Notes under the pieces: model-generated | Told to the model about the DNA's origin: nothing | Database searches by the model: none | Seen by the model: only the letters and a program-made list of their open reading frames with translations | Position numbers and translations under genes: made by a program | In this document: in pieces, positions 16,475-25,662 of the stretch | Layout: each line of letters opens with the position of its first letter | How positions within the stretch are numbered: position 1 is the stretch's first letter | Source: an uncultured Pelagibacteraceae bacterium | GTDB lineage: Bacteria > Pseudomonadota > Alphaproteobacteria > Pelagibacterales > Pelagibacteraceae | Direction of reading: 5' to 3' | Assembly (NCBI GenBank): GCA_902623495.1 | Contig: CACNTW010000002.1 | Location: 1 to 64,000 of the forward strand | Length of the DNA: 64,000 bases

Positions 16475-16672
16475 TTACTTTTTGTCTGGATTGGTAAGGT
16501 GATCCAAAGTTATTACTTGATCGATTGGTATTGTTTTATCCTCTGGACTTTTGGGTTCACCTTGTTTGGCTATTTTCTTAGCTCTTTTTTCAGCAAGCTT
16601 TTTTTCTCTTTTAGCCTGCTTCTCCATAGCCTTAGCTCCTCTTGTAGATTTATAATCGTAGTGAATTCCCAT
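16475..16672 (-). CDS. Unrecognised 65-aa Lys-rich protein
   Basis: A charged, cytosolic small protein. The middle is a run of KxAKREKKLAEKRAKKIAK-type helix, followed by an acidic/proline part (SPEDKT) and VITLDHL. No domain is recognised. It starts with ATG and leads into the 33-aa ORF, dcd and murA in the same direction, so it is probably the first gene of that unit. Even codon structure and a defined C-terminal motif favour a real gene over chance. Confidence 0.6.
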   Translation of the reverse strand: MGIHYDYKSTRGAKAMEKQAKREKKLAEKRAKKIAKQGEPKSPEDKTIPIDQVITLDHLTNPDKK

Positions 16673-16767
16673 ATCATTTACCTAATTTAGATATACCTGA
16701 TTTTCGTAAAAAATTAAGGCATTTATTTGAAAAAAACAATTTTATACACTAATTATAATTAAAAAAT

Positions 16768-16841
16768 GCCCTCATAGTTAAATGGTATAACACATCCATG
16801 GTAAGGATGAGTTTCCAGTTCAATTCTGGGTGAGGGCACCA
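16768..16841 (+). tRNA. tRNA-Thr (GGT)
   Basis: 74-base cloverleaf with encoded CCA. Acceptor GCCCTCA/TGAGGGC, anticodon stem CATCC/GGATG with loop ATGGTAA (anticodon GGT), short D-loop AATGGTA closed by GTTA/TAAC, T-arm with TTCAATT. It is convergent with the TVP38-type gene 1 base away. Confidence 0.96.
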
Positions 16842-16842
16842 G

Positions 16843-17559
16843 TTATTTGTAGAATTTTTTTCTGATTATAAATCCAACTAAAACCAGGATTATCATACCA
16901 ATGACTGGTACATAAATATCTGGAGTTAAAATTATATCAAACATGCTTGGAGGTTCTTGATTGTTTTCAATTACTTTATTTAGTCCTGCGCCAAGTGAAG
17001 CTCCAACGAATAACTGAGGTGTCATTCCAATAACAGATCCGAAAAAGAAATTTTTAATCTTAACATTAAATAATGCCGGCAAAATGTTTGATATAAAAAA
17101 AGGTATACCTCCAACAAATCTATATATCAGAAAAAAAGTAAATTCATTTTTTTTAAATTTTTCGGTAAGGTTAGAAAACTTTGATGAAAATTTTTTTTTA
17201 ATTAAATCTTTAAAAAAATAATTTGCACAAATATATAAAAGCGTTGCGCCTATGGATAAAGCAAATACAATAAGGATTGTCCCTATCCATTTTCCGAACA
17301 CAAATCCTCCAACTAAAAAAACTGGCGCACCAAATCCTAAGAGCATAACCCAAATAATCACTCCAATAAAAAATAATATGCTAGCAATTAAAAGATTAGA
17401 ATTTTTGATATCATATAGCTTGTCTCTATTATTTTTTATAAGTTCAAAACTTGAAAAGTCGTCATATGAAAAATAGCTAAAAAAAAGCAACAAAAAGCCA
17501 GTAACTATTGAAAGATATATAATACCGAGAATAATTTTTAATTTATTTTCATTTTCCAT
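16843..17559 (-). CDS. TVP38/TMEM64 (DedA-like) inner-membrane protein
   Basis: 238 aa with about five to six hydrophobic segments. FGAPVFLVGGFVFGKWIG and the FFLIYRFVGGIPFFISNILPALFNV segment match the SNARE-associated/DedA-type core, which forms re-entrant helices. Family members are implicated in lipid scrambling and membrane homeostasis. It is a single gene between tRNA-Thr and the divergent rpmH operon; its exact substrate is unknown. Confidence 0.8.
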   Translation of the reverse strand: MENENKLKIILGIIYLSIVTGFLLLFFSYFSYDDFSSFELIKNNRDKLYDIKNSNLLIASILFFIGVIIWVMLLGFGAPVFLVGGFVFGKWIGTILIVFALSIGATLLYICANYFFKDLIKKKFSSKFSNLTEKFKKNEFTFFLIYRFVGGIPFFISNILPALFNVKIKNFFFGSVIGMTPQLFVGASLGAGLNKVIENNQEPPSMFDIILTPDIYVPVIGMIILVLVGFIIRKKFYK

Positions 17560-17643
17560 TTTGATTTAATTTATTAAAAATCGCTGTACTTATATACATT
17601 AAATTGTATAACTACCGAAATTTAACAAAAAAGAAGCCTTAAT

Positions 17644-17778
17644 ATGAAACGTACATATCAACCTAGTAAAAAAGTGAGAAAAAGAAGGCACGGTTTTAGG
17701 TCTAAAATGAAAACTAAAGGTGGAAGAAAACTAATTAGAAGAAGAAGAAGTAAGGGTAGAAAAAAACTCACTGTTTAA
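17644..17778 (+). CDS. rpmH: 50S ribosomal protein L34
   Basis: 44-aa very basic ribosomal protein: [17 protein letters not shown] then [10 protein letters not shown] and a run of Arg. This is the complete L34 length. Its TAA overlaps the rnpA ATG (TAATG), giving the classic rpmH-rnpA-yidD-yidC order. Confidence 0.97.
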   Translation: MKRTYQPSKKVRKRRHGFRSKMKTKGGRKLIRRRRSKGRKKLTV

Positions 17779-18119
17779 TGCAGGTTAAATTAAAAAGTTT
17801 ATCTAAAAATGAAGATTTTAAATTTATTTTAAATGGTAAAAAAATTTCAAATAGATATTCAACAATTTTTTACAGGAGATTAGAAAGTAAAAGTAATAAA
17901 TATTTTAATATAAGTTTTGTTACAAAAAAAAAGATAGGTACAGCTGTTATAAGAAATAAAATTAAAAGAAGATTGAGAAATATGATGAATGAGGCTTTAA
18001 AAAAAATTAAAATTAATCTTAACTATAGTTATTTATTAATTGCTAAAAAATCTGTTTTAGAAGATGAATACAATTTTATTAAAATAAAACTTTTTAGTGA
18101 GTTAAAAAAAATTAGATAG
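17778..18119 (+). CDS. rnpA: Ribonuclease P protein component
   Basis: 113 aa. Protein cofactor of RNase P, which removes 5' leaders from pre-tRNA. The RNR-type signature is AVIRNKIKRRLRNMMNEA, and the N-terminal LKSLSKNEDFKFIL is typical. Its ATG overlaps the rpmH stop and yidD follows after 2 bases. Highly Lys-rich, as expected for an RNA-binding protein in a low-GC genome. Confidence 0.95.
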   Translation: MQVKLKSLSKNEDFKFILNGKKISNRYSTIFYRRLESKSNKYFNISFVTKKKIGTAVIRNKIKRRLRNMMNEALKKIKINLNYSYLLIAKKSVLEDEYNFIKIKLFSELKKIR

Positions 18120-18121
18120 TT

Positions 18122-18361
18122 ATGATTAAAAAAGGATTTATATATTTAATTAAACTTTATAAATTTTTCATTTCACCGGTTCTAGGTAATAATTGCAGGT
18201 ATCTTCCAACCTGTTCAGATTATTTTATTGATAGTTTAAATGAGTATGGTGTTTTAAAAGGTTCTTACAAAGGCATTAAAAGAATTTTATCTTGTCATCC
18301 TATAAAATTTTTAGGAGGAGGACATGGGTATGATCCGGTAAAGAAGAAGAATATTAAATAA
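18122..18361 (+). CDS. yidD: Membrane protein insertion efficiency factor
   Basis: 79 aa with an amphipathic N-terminal helix (LIKLYKFFISPVLGNNC). The signature CRYLPTCSDYF, the SLNEYGVLKGSYKGIKRILSCHP segment and GGGHGYDPV are all present. It assists YidC/Sec-dependent membrane insertion. Its stop overlaps the yidC start as TAATG. Confidence 0.96.
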   Translation: MIKKGFIYLIKLYKFFISPVLGNNCRYLPTCSDYFIDSLNEYGVLKGSYKGIKRILSCHPIKFLGGGHGYDPVKKKNIK

Positions 18362-20043
18362 TGGACACGAGAAACGTAATAGCAGCAATTTCATTAAGTG
18401 CAGCAGTAATAATTCTCTATGGACTATTTTTTGCTCCACCAAGTCCTGATCCAAAGCAGGTAACTAATGATGAACAAAATAAGAATAATCTTCAACTTAA
18501 CGAGGCACCAAAAATAGAGCAAAATACGGAGAATAATAAAATTTCTAGATCAGAGGCAATTAATAAAGTTGAAAGGATTCTATTTGAAAATGAAAATATT
18601 AAAGGTTCAATTTCTTTAGAGGGATCATTAATCGATGATCTGATTTTTAAGAAATACACTGAAAGTTTAGATTCTGATGAAAATGTAGTTTTACTTAATC
18701 CTAAAGAGTCTGAAAATGGTTATTATATAGAAACAGGTTGGGCTATAAATAATAAAGATATCGAAGTTCCCAATTCAAATACAAAATGGGAAGTAGTCGG
18801 CAATAAATTGCTAACACCGAACAATCCAATTAAATTAGTGTGGAATAACCAACAGAATATAAGTTTTGAAAAGGAAATAAGTATAGATGATAAATTTTTA
18901 TTTACTGTTAACCAAAAAATTACGAATAATACGCAAAATACTTATAACTTTTATCCATACGGACAGATTATTAGAAACCTAGCTCCTGATGTAACTGATT
19001 TTTATATATTACATGAAGGCTTATTAGGTGTTTTTGATGATAATCTTGTTGAGGAAGATTACGATGACATTAAAGACAAGAAGTACTCAATAAATGCTAA
19101 CAAAGGATGGATGGGTATTACAGATAAATATTGGATAACAAGTTTAATCCCAGAAAGTAACAAAAGTTTTAGATCAGATTTCGATTATAAAAATAAATTT
19201 AAAGCTAACTTCATAGAGACTGTTGCAACTGAAGTCAGAGCTAATGAAAGTAAAACTAATCAGGTAAAAGTGATTATTGCAGCAAAAGAAGTGGATGTTG
19301 TTGATGGTTATTCTGAAAAACTAAATATTAACAAATTTGATTTAGCAATTGATTGGGGATTTCTATATTTTTTAACAAAACCGATATTCCTAATATCAGA
19401 TTATTTCTTTAAATTAACTGGCAACTATGGAATTGCAATTATATTAATTACCGCTTGTATAAGAATATTATTTTTTCCCCTCGCTAACTACTCATTTAGG
19501 TCAATGGCAAAAATGAAAGTTCTTCAACCCGAAATGGTTAGACTTAAAGAACTTCATAAGGAAGATAAAATGAAGTTACAGCAAGAAATGATGGCTCTTT
19601 ACAAAAGAGAGAAGGTGAATCCTGTAAGTGGGTGTTTGCCTATTTTAATTCAAATACCATTCTTTTTTGCAATATATAAAATGTTGTTTGTTACAATTGA
19701 AATGAGACATCAACCTTTTTTTGGTTGGATTCATGATCTAAGTGAAAGAGATCCAACAAGCTTATTTAATTTATTTGGTTTGTTACCATATGATGTTCCA
19801 TCATTTTTAATTATTGGCGCTTGGCCAGTAGCGATGGGTGTAACAATGTGGATGCAACAAAAACTTAATCCAACACCGCCAGATCCGATTCAGCAAAAAA
19901 TATTTATGTTTTTTCCTGTATTCTTAACAGTGATACTAGCACCTTTTCCATCAGGATTAGTTATATATTGGACAATAAACAACGTGCTTACAATGGCACA
20001 ACAGTATGTAATTATGAAGAGAACTTCAGTTAAAACAGTTTAA
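18361..20043 (+). CDS. yidC: Membrane protein insertase YidC
   Basis: 560 aa. N-terminal membrane helix (about 6-26), a large periplasmic domain (about 60-320, with NKGWMGITDKYW) and the conserved five-helix insertase core (GNYGIAIILITACIRILFFPLANYSFRSMAKM, then MALYKREKVNPVSGCLPILIQIPFFFA). The core carries the positively charged residue used for substrate insertion. argB follows after 3 bases, whereas in many alphaproteobacteria engB lies in between. Confidence 0.97.
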   Translation: MDTRNVIAAISLSAAVIILYGLFFAPPSPDPKQVTNDEQNKNNLQLNEAPKIEQNTENNKISRSEAINKVERILFENENIKGSISLEGSLIDDLIFKKYTESLDSDENVVLLNPKESENGYYIETGWAINNKDIEVPNSNTKWEVVGNKLLTPNNPIKLVWNNQQNISFEKEISIDDKFLFTVNQKITNNTQNTYNFYPYGQIIRNLAPDVTDFYILHEGLLGVFDDNLVEEDYDDIKDKKYSINANKGWMGITDKYWITSLIPESNKSFRSDFDYKNKFKANFIETVATEVRANESKTNQVKVIIAAKEVDVVDGYSEKLNINKFDLAIDWGFLYFLTKPIFLISDYFFKLTGNYGIAIILITACIRILFFPLANYSFRSMAKMKVLQPEMVRLKELHKEDKMKLQQEMMALYKREKVNPVSGCLPILIQIPFFFAIYKMLFVTIEMRHQPFFGWIHDLSERDPTSLFNLFGLLPYDVPSFLIIGAWPVAMGVTMWMQQKLNPTPPDPIQQKIFMFFPVFLTVILAPFPSGLVIYWTINNVLTMAQQYVIMKRTSVKTV

Positions 20044-20046
20044 TTG

Positions 20047-20895
20047 ATGGAATTAGACAAGATTATTCCAACGGATGGACCAAATATTAATGAAGTTGAA
20101 AAATATATTAATAAATATAAGTCTGAGGTAATAGTAATTAAATGCGGAGGATCTGTTTTATTAGATAAAAAACTATTTCATCAGTTTATTGAAGATATTT
20201 CAGTAATAAACAAAATTGGTTTATCAGCAATAGTCGTCCATGGTGGAGGTAAGAATATTAAAAAAAAATTAGACGAAAAAAATATAGAAACAAGATTTAT
20301 CAATGGACTTAGGGTTTCAGACGAAAAAACAATAAGATATATAGAAGAGGCTTTACTAGAGCTTAATTTAGAGATTTTAAACGAATTAAAATCTAAAAAC
20401 ACAAATGTTTGTTCAATATCACCTAAAGAAAATAACGTAATTAATATTATTCCTGAAAAAAAAGAATTGGGATATGTTGGCAAACCAAAAAAAATTAATA
20501 AGGAGAAAATATTAAATATTATTAATAATAAACAAATTCCAATTATTGTCCCTTTAGGAGTAGGTGATGATGGAAGAATTTATAATATTAATGCAGATGT
20601 TGCCGCAGGCTCAATTGCAAAAGAGATCGATGCTAGACGACTTCTTTTGATGACAGATGTTGAGGGGGTTCTTGATGAAAATCAAAAACTTATATCTGAA
20701 ATTAATCTTAATAGAGCCAACGAAATGTTAAAAAATAATATTATTTCTGGGGGCATGATACCGAAAATAAACACTTGTTTAAATGCAATATCTAATGGTG
20801 TTAGAGGTGTAGTTATTGTTGATGGAAGAAAACCACATTCAATACTATTTGAGTTATTTTCTGATAAGGGCGCAGGAACATTAATTAGAAAATGA
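20047..20895 (+). CDS. argB: Acetylglutamate kinase
   Basis: Second step of arginine synthesis, phosphorylating N-acetylglutamate; about 282 aa. KCGGSVL, VVHGGGKNI (ATP/substrate glycine loops), INADVAAGSIA and GGMIPKI are diagnostic. I place the start at ATG 20047; a TTG one codon upstream (20044) is less likely. It ends overlapping the next gene as ATGA. Confidence 0.95.
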   Translation: MELDKIIPTDGPNINEVEKYINKYKSEVIVIKCGGSVLLDKKLFHQFIEDISVINKIGLSAIVVHGGGKNIKKKLDEKNIETRFINGLRVSDEKTIRYIEEALLELNLEILNELKSKNTNVCSISPKENNVINIIPEKKELGYVGKPKKINKEKILNIINNKQIPIIVPLGVGDDGRIYNINADVAAGSIAKEIDARRLLLMTDVEGVLDENQKLISEINLNRANEMLKNNIISGGMIPKINTCLNAISNGVRGVVIVDGRKPHSILFELFSDKGAGTLIRK

Positions 20896-21563
20896 ATAAT
20901 TTAAAAAATATTAAAAATATTTTATTCGACTGTGATGGCGTTTTATACAATGATTTAGAAGCAGTTTTTGGCCAAGTTAGTAAGAGAATGACAAAATATA
21001 TCTCAAATAAACTTAACCTAGATCTTGTAAAAGCTAAAGAATTACAAAGAGATTATTTTCACAAATACAACACAAGTTTGAATGGATTGATGATACATCA
21101 TGATATACCACCGGAAGAATTCTTGGAGTATGTTCATGATATTGATCTTTCATTTATGGAAAAAGACCTTGTCTTAAGAAATGAGCTTGAAAACATTAAT
21201 TTAAATAAATTCGTATTTACAAACGGAAGTAGAGCTCACGTAAAAAATATAGTAAAAACTCTTGGTATTGAAGACCAATTTAAAGATATATTTGATATTG
21301 TAGACGCAAAATATCATCCTAAGCCTGAGGCCAGGGCCTTCGATCTTATGGTTAATAAATTTAAGATCAATCCAAAAGAAACTCTTTATATCGAGGATAT
21401 AGCTAAAAATTTATCAATAGGTAAAGAACGGGGGACAATAACAGCTTGGCTTATCAATAATGAATACTGGGGTAAAAAAGAGTCTAATAAAGATTACATC
21501 GACTATAAAATCGAAAATCTCTCTTTATTTTTAAAAGAAATAAGGTTATTAAAAAACTCATAA
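20892..21563 (+). CDS. HAD-family pyrimidine 5'-nucleotidase-like phosphatase
   Basis: 223 aa. HAD motif I is FDCDGVLYND (nucleophile and acid Asp), motif II is FTNGS, and the distal part has KPEARAFDLM and LYIEDIAKNL (motif IV acidic pair). The family fits the pyrimidine 5'-nucleotidase/Sdt1 group whose gene usually stands between argB and dapD in alphaproteobacteria. It overlaps argB by 4 bases and precedes dapD by 4. Confidence 0.85.
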   Translation: MNNLKNIKNILFDCDGVLYNDLEAVFGQVSKRMTKYISNKLNLDLVKAKELQRDYFHKYNTSLNGLMIHHDIPPEEFLEYVHDIDLSFMEKDLVLRNELENINLNKFVFTNGSRAHVKNIVKTLGIEDQFKDIFDIVDAKYHPKPEARAFDLMVNKFKINPKETLYIEDIAKNLSIGKERGTITAWLINNEYWGKKESNKDYIDYKIENLSLFLKEIRLLKNS

Positions 21564-21567
21564 AATT

Positions 21568-22395
21568 ATGAGTATTGAAAAAATTATAAATGAAGCTTGG
21601 GAAAATAAAGACCAAGTAAACCAAAATTCAGATAAATCTTTAAAGGATGTTGTTAATCGAATTATTGATGATCTAGACAGTGGAAAAGCAAGAGTAGCTG
21701 AAAAGATCAATGGTGAATGGGTTACTCATCAACATCTAAAAAAAGCTATCATGTTAAGTTTTCGAATGTATGGAATGGATATCATGGCGGGGCCATATTC
21801 AACATGGAGAGATAAGAGTCACTTATTAAAAGGTAAAACTGCTGGCTGGACAAATGAAGATTTTGAAAAAGCTGGCTTCAGAATGGTCCCCAACACAGCA
21901 GCAAGACGTGGTTCCTTTGTTGCAAAAAATGCTGTTCTTATGCCATGTTATGTAAATATTGGAGCGTACATAGACGAAGGTACTATGATGGATACATTCA
22001 GTCGTGCAGGAAGTTGTTGTCAGATTGGAAAAAATTGTCATATCTCGGCCGGGACTGGGGTTGGTGGAGTATTAGAACCAGCCCAAGCATTACCAACAAT
22101 TATTGAAGATAATGTTTTCTTAGGAGCAATGTCAGAAGTAGTAGAAGGTGTAATAGTTGGAGAAGGCTCTGTTCTAAGTATGGGAATGTATATTGGGCAA
22201 TCAACAAAAATTGTTAATAGAAAAACTGGTGAAATAACTTATGGAAAAATTCCACCTTACTCAGTGGTAGTTCCAGGATCCTTACCAGATAAAAACAATC
22301 CACAAGCACCATCTTTATATTGTGCAGTAATAATTAAACAAGTTGATGAAAAGACTAGATCAAAGACATCTGTTAACGATCTTTTAAGAGAATAA
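21568..22395 (+). CDS. dapD: Tetrahydrodipicolinate N-succinyltransferase
   Basis: Succinylates tetrahydrodipicolinate in the lysine/meso-DAP pathway; 275 aa, trimeric left-handed beta-helix. The repeats are visible at NAVLMPCYVNIGAYIDEGTMMD, and VGGVLEPAQALPTIIEDN is typical of the family. The ATG comes 4 bases after the HAD gene, and dapE follows. Confidence 0.97.
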   Translation: MSIEKIINEAWENKDQVNQNSDKSLKDVVNRIIDDLDSGKARVAEKINGEWVTHQHLKKAIMLSFRMYGMDIMAGPYSTWRDKSHLLKGKTAGWTNEDFEKAGFRMVPNTAARRGSFVAKNAVLMPCYVNIGAYIDEGTMMDTFSRAGSCCQIGKNCHISAGTGVGGVLEPAQALPTIIEDNVFLGAMSEVVEGVIVGEGSVLSMGMYIGQSTKIVNRKTGEITYGKIPPYSVVVPGSLPDKNNPQAPSLYCAVIIKQVDEKTRSKTSVNDLLRE

Positions 22396-22399
22396 ACTA

Positions 22400-23542
22400 A
22401 TGAAAACTTATAATGAATTAAAGTTAGCTCAGGAGCTAATAAAATTTCAAACAATTAAAACAGAAGATAAGGGTATTATGAATTTCCTTTCAAGGAAACT
22501 CTCATCAATAGGTTTTAAATGTCATATAATAAAATCAAAAGGTACAGGTGCTAAACCCGCATTAAATTTATATGCAAAATTTGGTAAATCAAAACCTAAC
22601 ATTAATTATTTGGGTCACACAGATGTTGTTGCTAACCTCAATAATTGGGAGTTTCCACCATTTAAAGCAGTAGTAAAAAAAGGATATTTATATGGAAGAG
22701 GATCCCAGGACATGAAAGGTAGTGTGGCATGTTGGATAAGTGCTGTAAGTAACTTTATTAAAAATAAAAAATTTAAAGGTTCTATATCAATAATAATTAC
22801 GGCAGATGAAGAAACTACAGGTCATGGCTGTCCAGCAGTTATGAAATATTTAAAGAAAAAAAAAGAAAAAATCGATTTTTCGGTAGTAGGCGAACCTTCA
22901 TCAAATAAATCAGTTGGAGACGAAATCAGGATTGGGAGAAGAGGTTCTATGAATGGGACAATAACAGTATATGGGAAAAGTGGACACTCTGCATTTTATG
23001 GGACATATATAAATCCTTGTACTGCTCTCGCTAAAATAATATCTAAACTGAAAAGTGTTCAGCTAGACAAAGGAACAAAGTATATGCCGCCATCAAATTT
23101 AGAATTTACAAAAATGAATGTGGATAATATATCTGAAAATGTAGTCCCACAATCTGCAAGTGCTAAATTTAATGTTAGATTTAATTCAATTTATAAATCA
23201 ACATCTTTGAAAAAAAAACTTAGTAAAATTATTAATGCAGTTGCAAAAAAAGAAAATTGCAAAACTAAAATAGATTATAAAGTAAGTGGAGAGGCATTTT
23301 ACACAGAGCCAAATAAAGAAATTTATATGGTAAAAAAAGTTGTAAAAAAAATTACAGGTAAAAATGCAAAATTAAATTGTAGAGGTGGCACAAGTGACAG
23401 CAGATTTTTAGGTTCAATACCACGTCTTGAGCTTGGGTTAAGAAATAATACTATTCATATGGTTAATGAAAGAACATCGATCTCAGATTTAAAAAAGTTA
23501 ACTAAGATTTATAAGAACATTTTACATAATTATTTCGCTTGA
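22400..23542 (+). CDS. dapE: Succinyl-diaminopimelate desuccinylase
   Basis: Zinc aminohydrolase that releases LL-DAP; 380 aa. Metal and catalytic motifs are GHTDVV, GRGSQDMKGSVA, ADEETTGHG (catalytic Glu pair) and VVGEPSS; the dimerisation domain follows. Its TGA overlaps the TTG start of the next gene as TTGA, coupling the deacetylase to the DAP pathway operon. Confidence 0.96.
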   Translation: MKTYNELKLAQELIKFQTIKTEDKGIMNFLSRKLSSIGFKCHIIKSKGTGAKPALNLYAKFGKSKPNINYLGHTDVVANLNNWEFPPFKAVVKKGYLYGRGSQDMKGSVACWISAVSNFIKNKKFKGSISIIITADEETTGHGCPAVMKYLKKKKEKIDFSVVGEPSSNKSVGDEIRIGRRGSMNGTITVYGKSGHSAFYGTYINPCTALAKIISKLKSVQLDKGTKYMPPSNLEFTKMNVDNISENVVPQSASAKFNVRFNSIYKSTSLKKKLSKIINAVAKKENCKTKIDYKVSGEAFYTEPNKEIYMVKKVVKKITGKNAKLNCRGGTSDSRFLGSIPRLELGLRNNTIHMVNERTSISDLKKLTKIYKNILHNYFA

Positions 23543-24456
23543 AAACTGCAATTATAACATCTGAATCTTCAGAAAAACATATAACAGGTGATGGTCATCC
23601 AGAGCAACCGAAGAGAGTAGTTTCAATAATTGACACTTTAAAAAAAAATAAAGAACTGCTTTGGGATAAGCCAGATGTTGTTCCTAATGATATTCTTAAT
23701 ATGACTCATTCTGAAGATTATATTAATAATTTAAAAGACTCATTTCCTAAAAGTGGCTTAAATTTTTTAGATGGTGATACTGTTGTATCGCCTGGAAGTA
23801 AGGATGCAGTATTTCAAGCTGCAGGATCAGCCATAAGTGCAATAGATGGAATTGAGAATAAAAAATATAAAAATGCATTTTGTGTAGTACGACCACCAGG
23901 ACATCATGCTGAAAAAAACAAATCAATGGGCTTTTGCTGTATTTCTAATGCAGGTGTTGCAGTTAATTATTTAATAAAAAAATATAATTATAAAAGAATT
24001 GCATGTGTAGATTTTGATGTTCATTGGGGAAATGGAAATTATGATGTAATGTATGACAACAAAAATTCACTTTACATATCAACACATCAATATCCATTTT
24101 ATCCAGGTGGTGGCTCAGAAAAAGACAAGGGAAAGTATAATAATTCTCTTAATATACCTCTTCCTGCTGGCACAAATTCTGAGGAGTATTTTAATGCTTA
24201 TGATAGAGTTTTAGATAGATTAATTGAATATAAGCCTGATTACCTAATCTTTTCTGCTGGCTTTGATGCTCACAAGAACGATCCATTAGCTCAATTTGAA
24301 CTTTCATCCAAAGATTTTTATGAAATAACAAGAAGAACACTAAAAGCCACTAATAAATTTACTAACGGGAAAGTAGTATCTTTATTAGAAGGTGGATACG
24401 ACCTAAAAGCACTTGCTGAAAGCGCTAATTATCATGTAAATGCATTAATTGAGTAG
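23539..24456 (+). CDS. Histone deacetylase superfamily protein
   Basis: 305 aa zinc deacetylase. Motifs: DGHPEQPKR, RPPGHHAEKNKSMGFC (tandem His), CVDFDVHWGNG (zinc Asp and His) and SAGFDAHKNDPL (third zinc ligand). Bacterial relatives deacetylate proteins, polyamines or acetoin-type substrates; the substrate here is unknown. The start codon is TTG, overlapping the dapE stop; no Shine-Dalgarno is seen, so coupling probably drives translation. A SET-domain gene follows after 14 bases. Confidence 0.9.
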   Translation: MKTAIITSESSEKHITGDGHPEQPKRVVSIIDTLKKNKELLWDKPDVVPNDILNMTHSEDYINNLKDSFPKSGLNFLDGDTVVSPGSKDAVFQAAGSAISAIDGIENKKYKNAFCVVRPPGHHAEKNKSMGFCCISNAGVAVNYLIKKYNYKRIACVDFDVHWGNGNYDVMYDNKNSLYISTHQYPFYPGGGSEKDKGKYNNSLNIPLPAGTNSEEYFNAYDRVLDRLIEYKPDYLIFSAGFDAHKNDPLAQFELSSKDFYEITRRTLKATNKFTNGKVVSLLEGGYDLKALAESANYHVNALIE

Positions 24457-24470
24457 AAAAATACATAATC

Positions 24471-24932
24471 ATGAAATTATATAAACAAAAATCATCAAAT
24501 ATTGATAACAGGGGACTGTTTGCATCTAAAAATATAAAAAAAGGAACTAAGATTATTTACTACATAGGTAAAATAATTACAAAAAAACAAACCGAAAATA
24601 ATCCAAAATTTGATAACGATAAAGCAATTTATCTTTTTAACTTAAATAATAGGTATGATTTAGACGGTGATTTTGCTTACAATACTGCAAGACTTATTAA
24701 TCACTCTTGTAATCCAAACTGTGAAGTTGAAGGTAAAGGTTTAAAATTATGGATTAGTTCTATTAAAGATATAAAAAAAAATGAGGAACTAACTTATGAT
24801 TATGGATTTAGTTTTGATGAAAATTATAAGGATTTCCCTTGTAAGTGTGGCTCCAAAAATTGTTGTGGTTACATAGTTAGAGAGGGATCAAGATGGAGAA
24901 TAAAAAAGAAAAAAGAAAAATCTAATAAATAA
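24471..24932 (+). CDS. SET-domain protein lysine methyltransferase
   Basis: 153 aa, a compact SET domain. RGLFASKNIKKGTKI opens it, the SAM/active-site knot is RLINHSCNPNCEV, the catalytic Tyr motif is ELTYDYGF, and a post-SET CKCGSKNCCG (CxCx4C, zinc-binding) follows. A lysine-rich tail ends the protein. SET proteins methylate lysine side chains; the target is unknown. It directly follows an HDAC-family gene and is convergent with truA (11-base overlap). Confidence 0.88.
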   Translation: MKLYKQKSSNIDNRGLFASKNIKKGTKIIYYIGKIITKKQTENNPKFDNDKAIYLFNLNNRYDLDGDFAYNTARLINHSCNPNCEVEGKGLKLWISSIKDIKKNEELTYDYGFSFDENYKDFPCKCGSKNCCGYIVREGSRWRIKKKKEKSNK

Positions 24933-25662
24933 TTTTCTCAAGATATAAACCATGTGCAGGGGCAATAGGAGCACAATTTTTTCTAGATTTTGATTTAAAT
25001 ATACTGGTAAATTTTTTTAAGTTCCATTTATTTTCACCAAGGTATTTGAGTGAACCAACCATGGATCTAACTTGACTCTTAAGAAATGATTTTGACACAA
25101 ATTGAATTTTTATAACATTTTTAACTTTGGTTATTTTTACTTTTTTCATGGTTCTTACCGGACTTTTTGCAGCACAATTGGATGCTCTAAAAGTTGAAAA
25201 ATCATGAGTTCCAATTAATTTTTTTGCTCCCTTTTTCATCAATTCAACATCAATTTTTTTTTTAATATGCCACTCTCTGTTAAAATTGATAACTGAAGGA
25301 GAAGCATCATTTCTAATTAAGTACGTATACCGTCTTTCTTTTGCAGAATATCTTGAATGAAAAAGTTTATTTTTTTTCTTTATTTTTAAAATAGATATTT
25401 TTTTTTTATTTAAAAAGAAGTTTAGTGAATTCAATAATTTATCTTTTTGAATAATTTTGTTTGTAGTATCAAAGTGAGCTGATTGCTCTTTAGCATGAAC
25501 TCCTGTGTCTGTTCGTCCAGACCCATAAATTTTTATTTTTTCTTTTAATAGTTTAGATATGACAATCTCAATATTTTCCTGGATTGACTTACCTTTTTTT
25601 TGAATTTGCCAACCATTGTATAAAGTGCCTTCGTATTCTATTAGAATCTGATATCTATTCAC
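24922..25662 (-). CDS. truA: tRNA pseudouridine synthase A
   Basis: Makes pseudouridine at positions 38-40 of tRNA anticodon stems; 246 aa. YEGTLYNGWQIQ is the N-terminal motif, and the catalytic Asp is in GSGRTDTGVHA. FLKSQVRSMVG is a further signature. The start codon is GTG (25660-25662) and overlaps the end of fmt by 8 bases. Forms the usual def-fmt-truA unit. Confidence 0.95.
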   Translation of the reverse strand: MNRYQILIEYEGTLYNGWQIQKKGKSIQENIEIVISKLLKEKIKIYGSGRTDTGVHAKEQSAHFDTTNKIIQKDKLLNSLNFFLNKKKISILKIKKKNKLFHSRYSAKERRYTYLIRNDASPSVINFNREWHIKKKIDVELMKKGAKKLIGTHDFSTFRASNCAAKSPVRTMKKVKITKVKNVIKIQFVSKSFLKSQVRSMVGSLKYLGENKWNLKKFTSIFKSKSRKNCAPIAPAHGLYLEKIIY

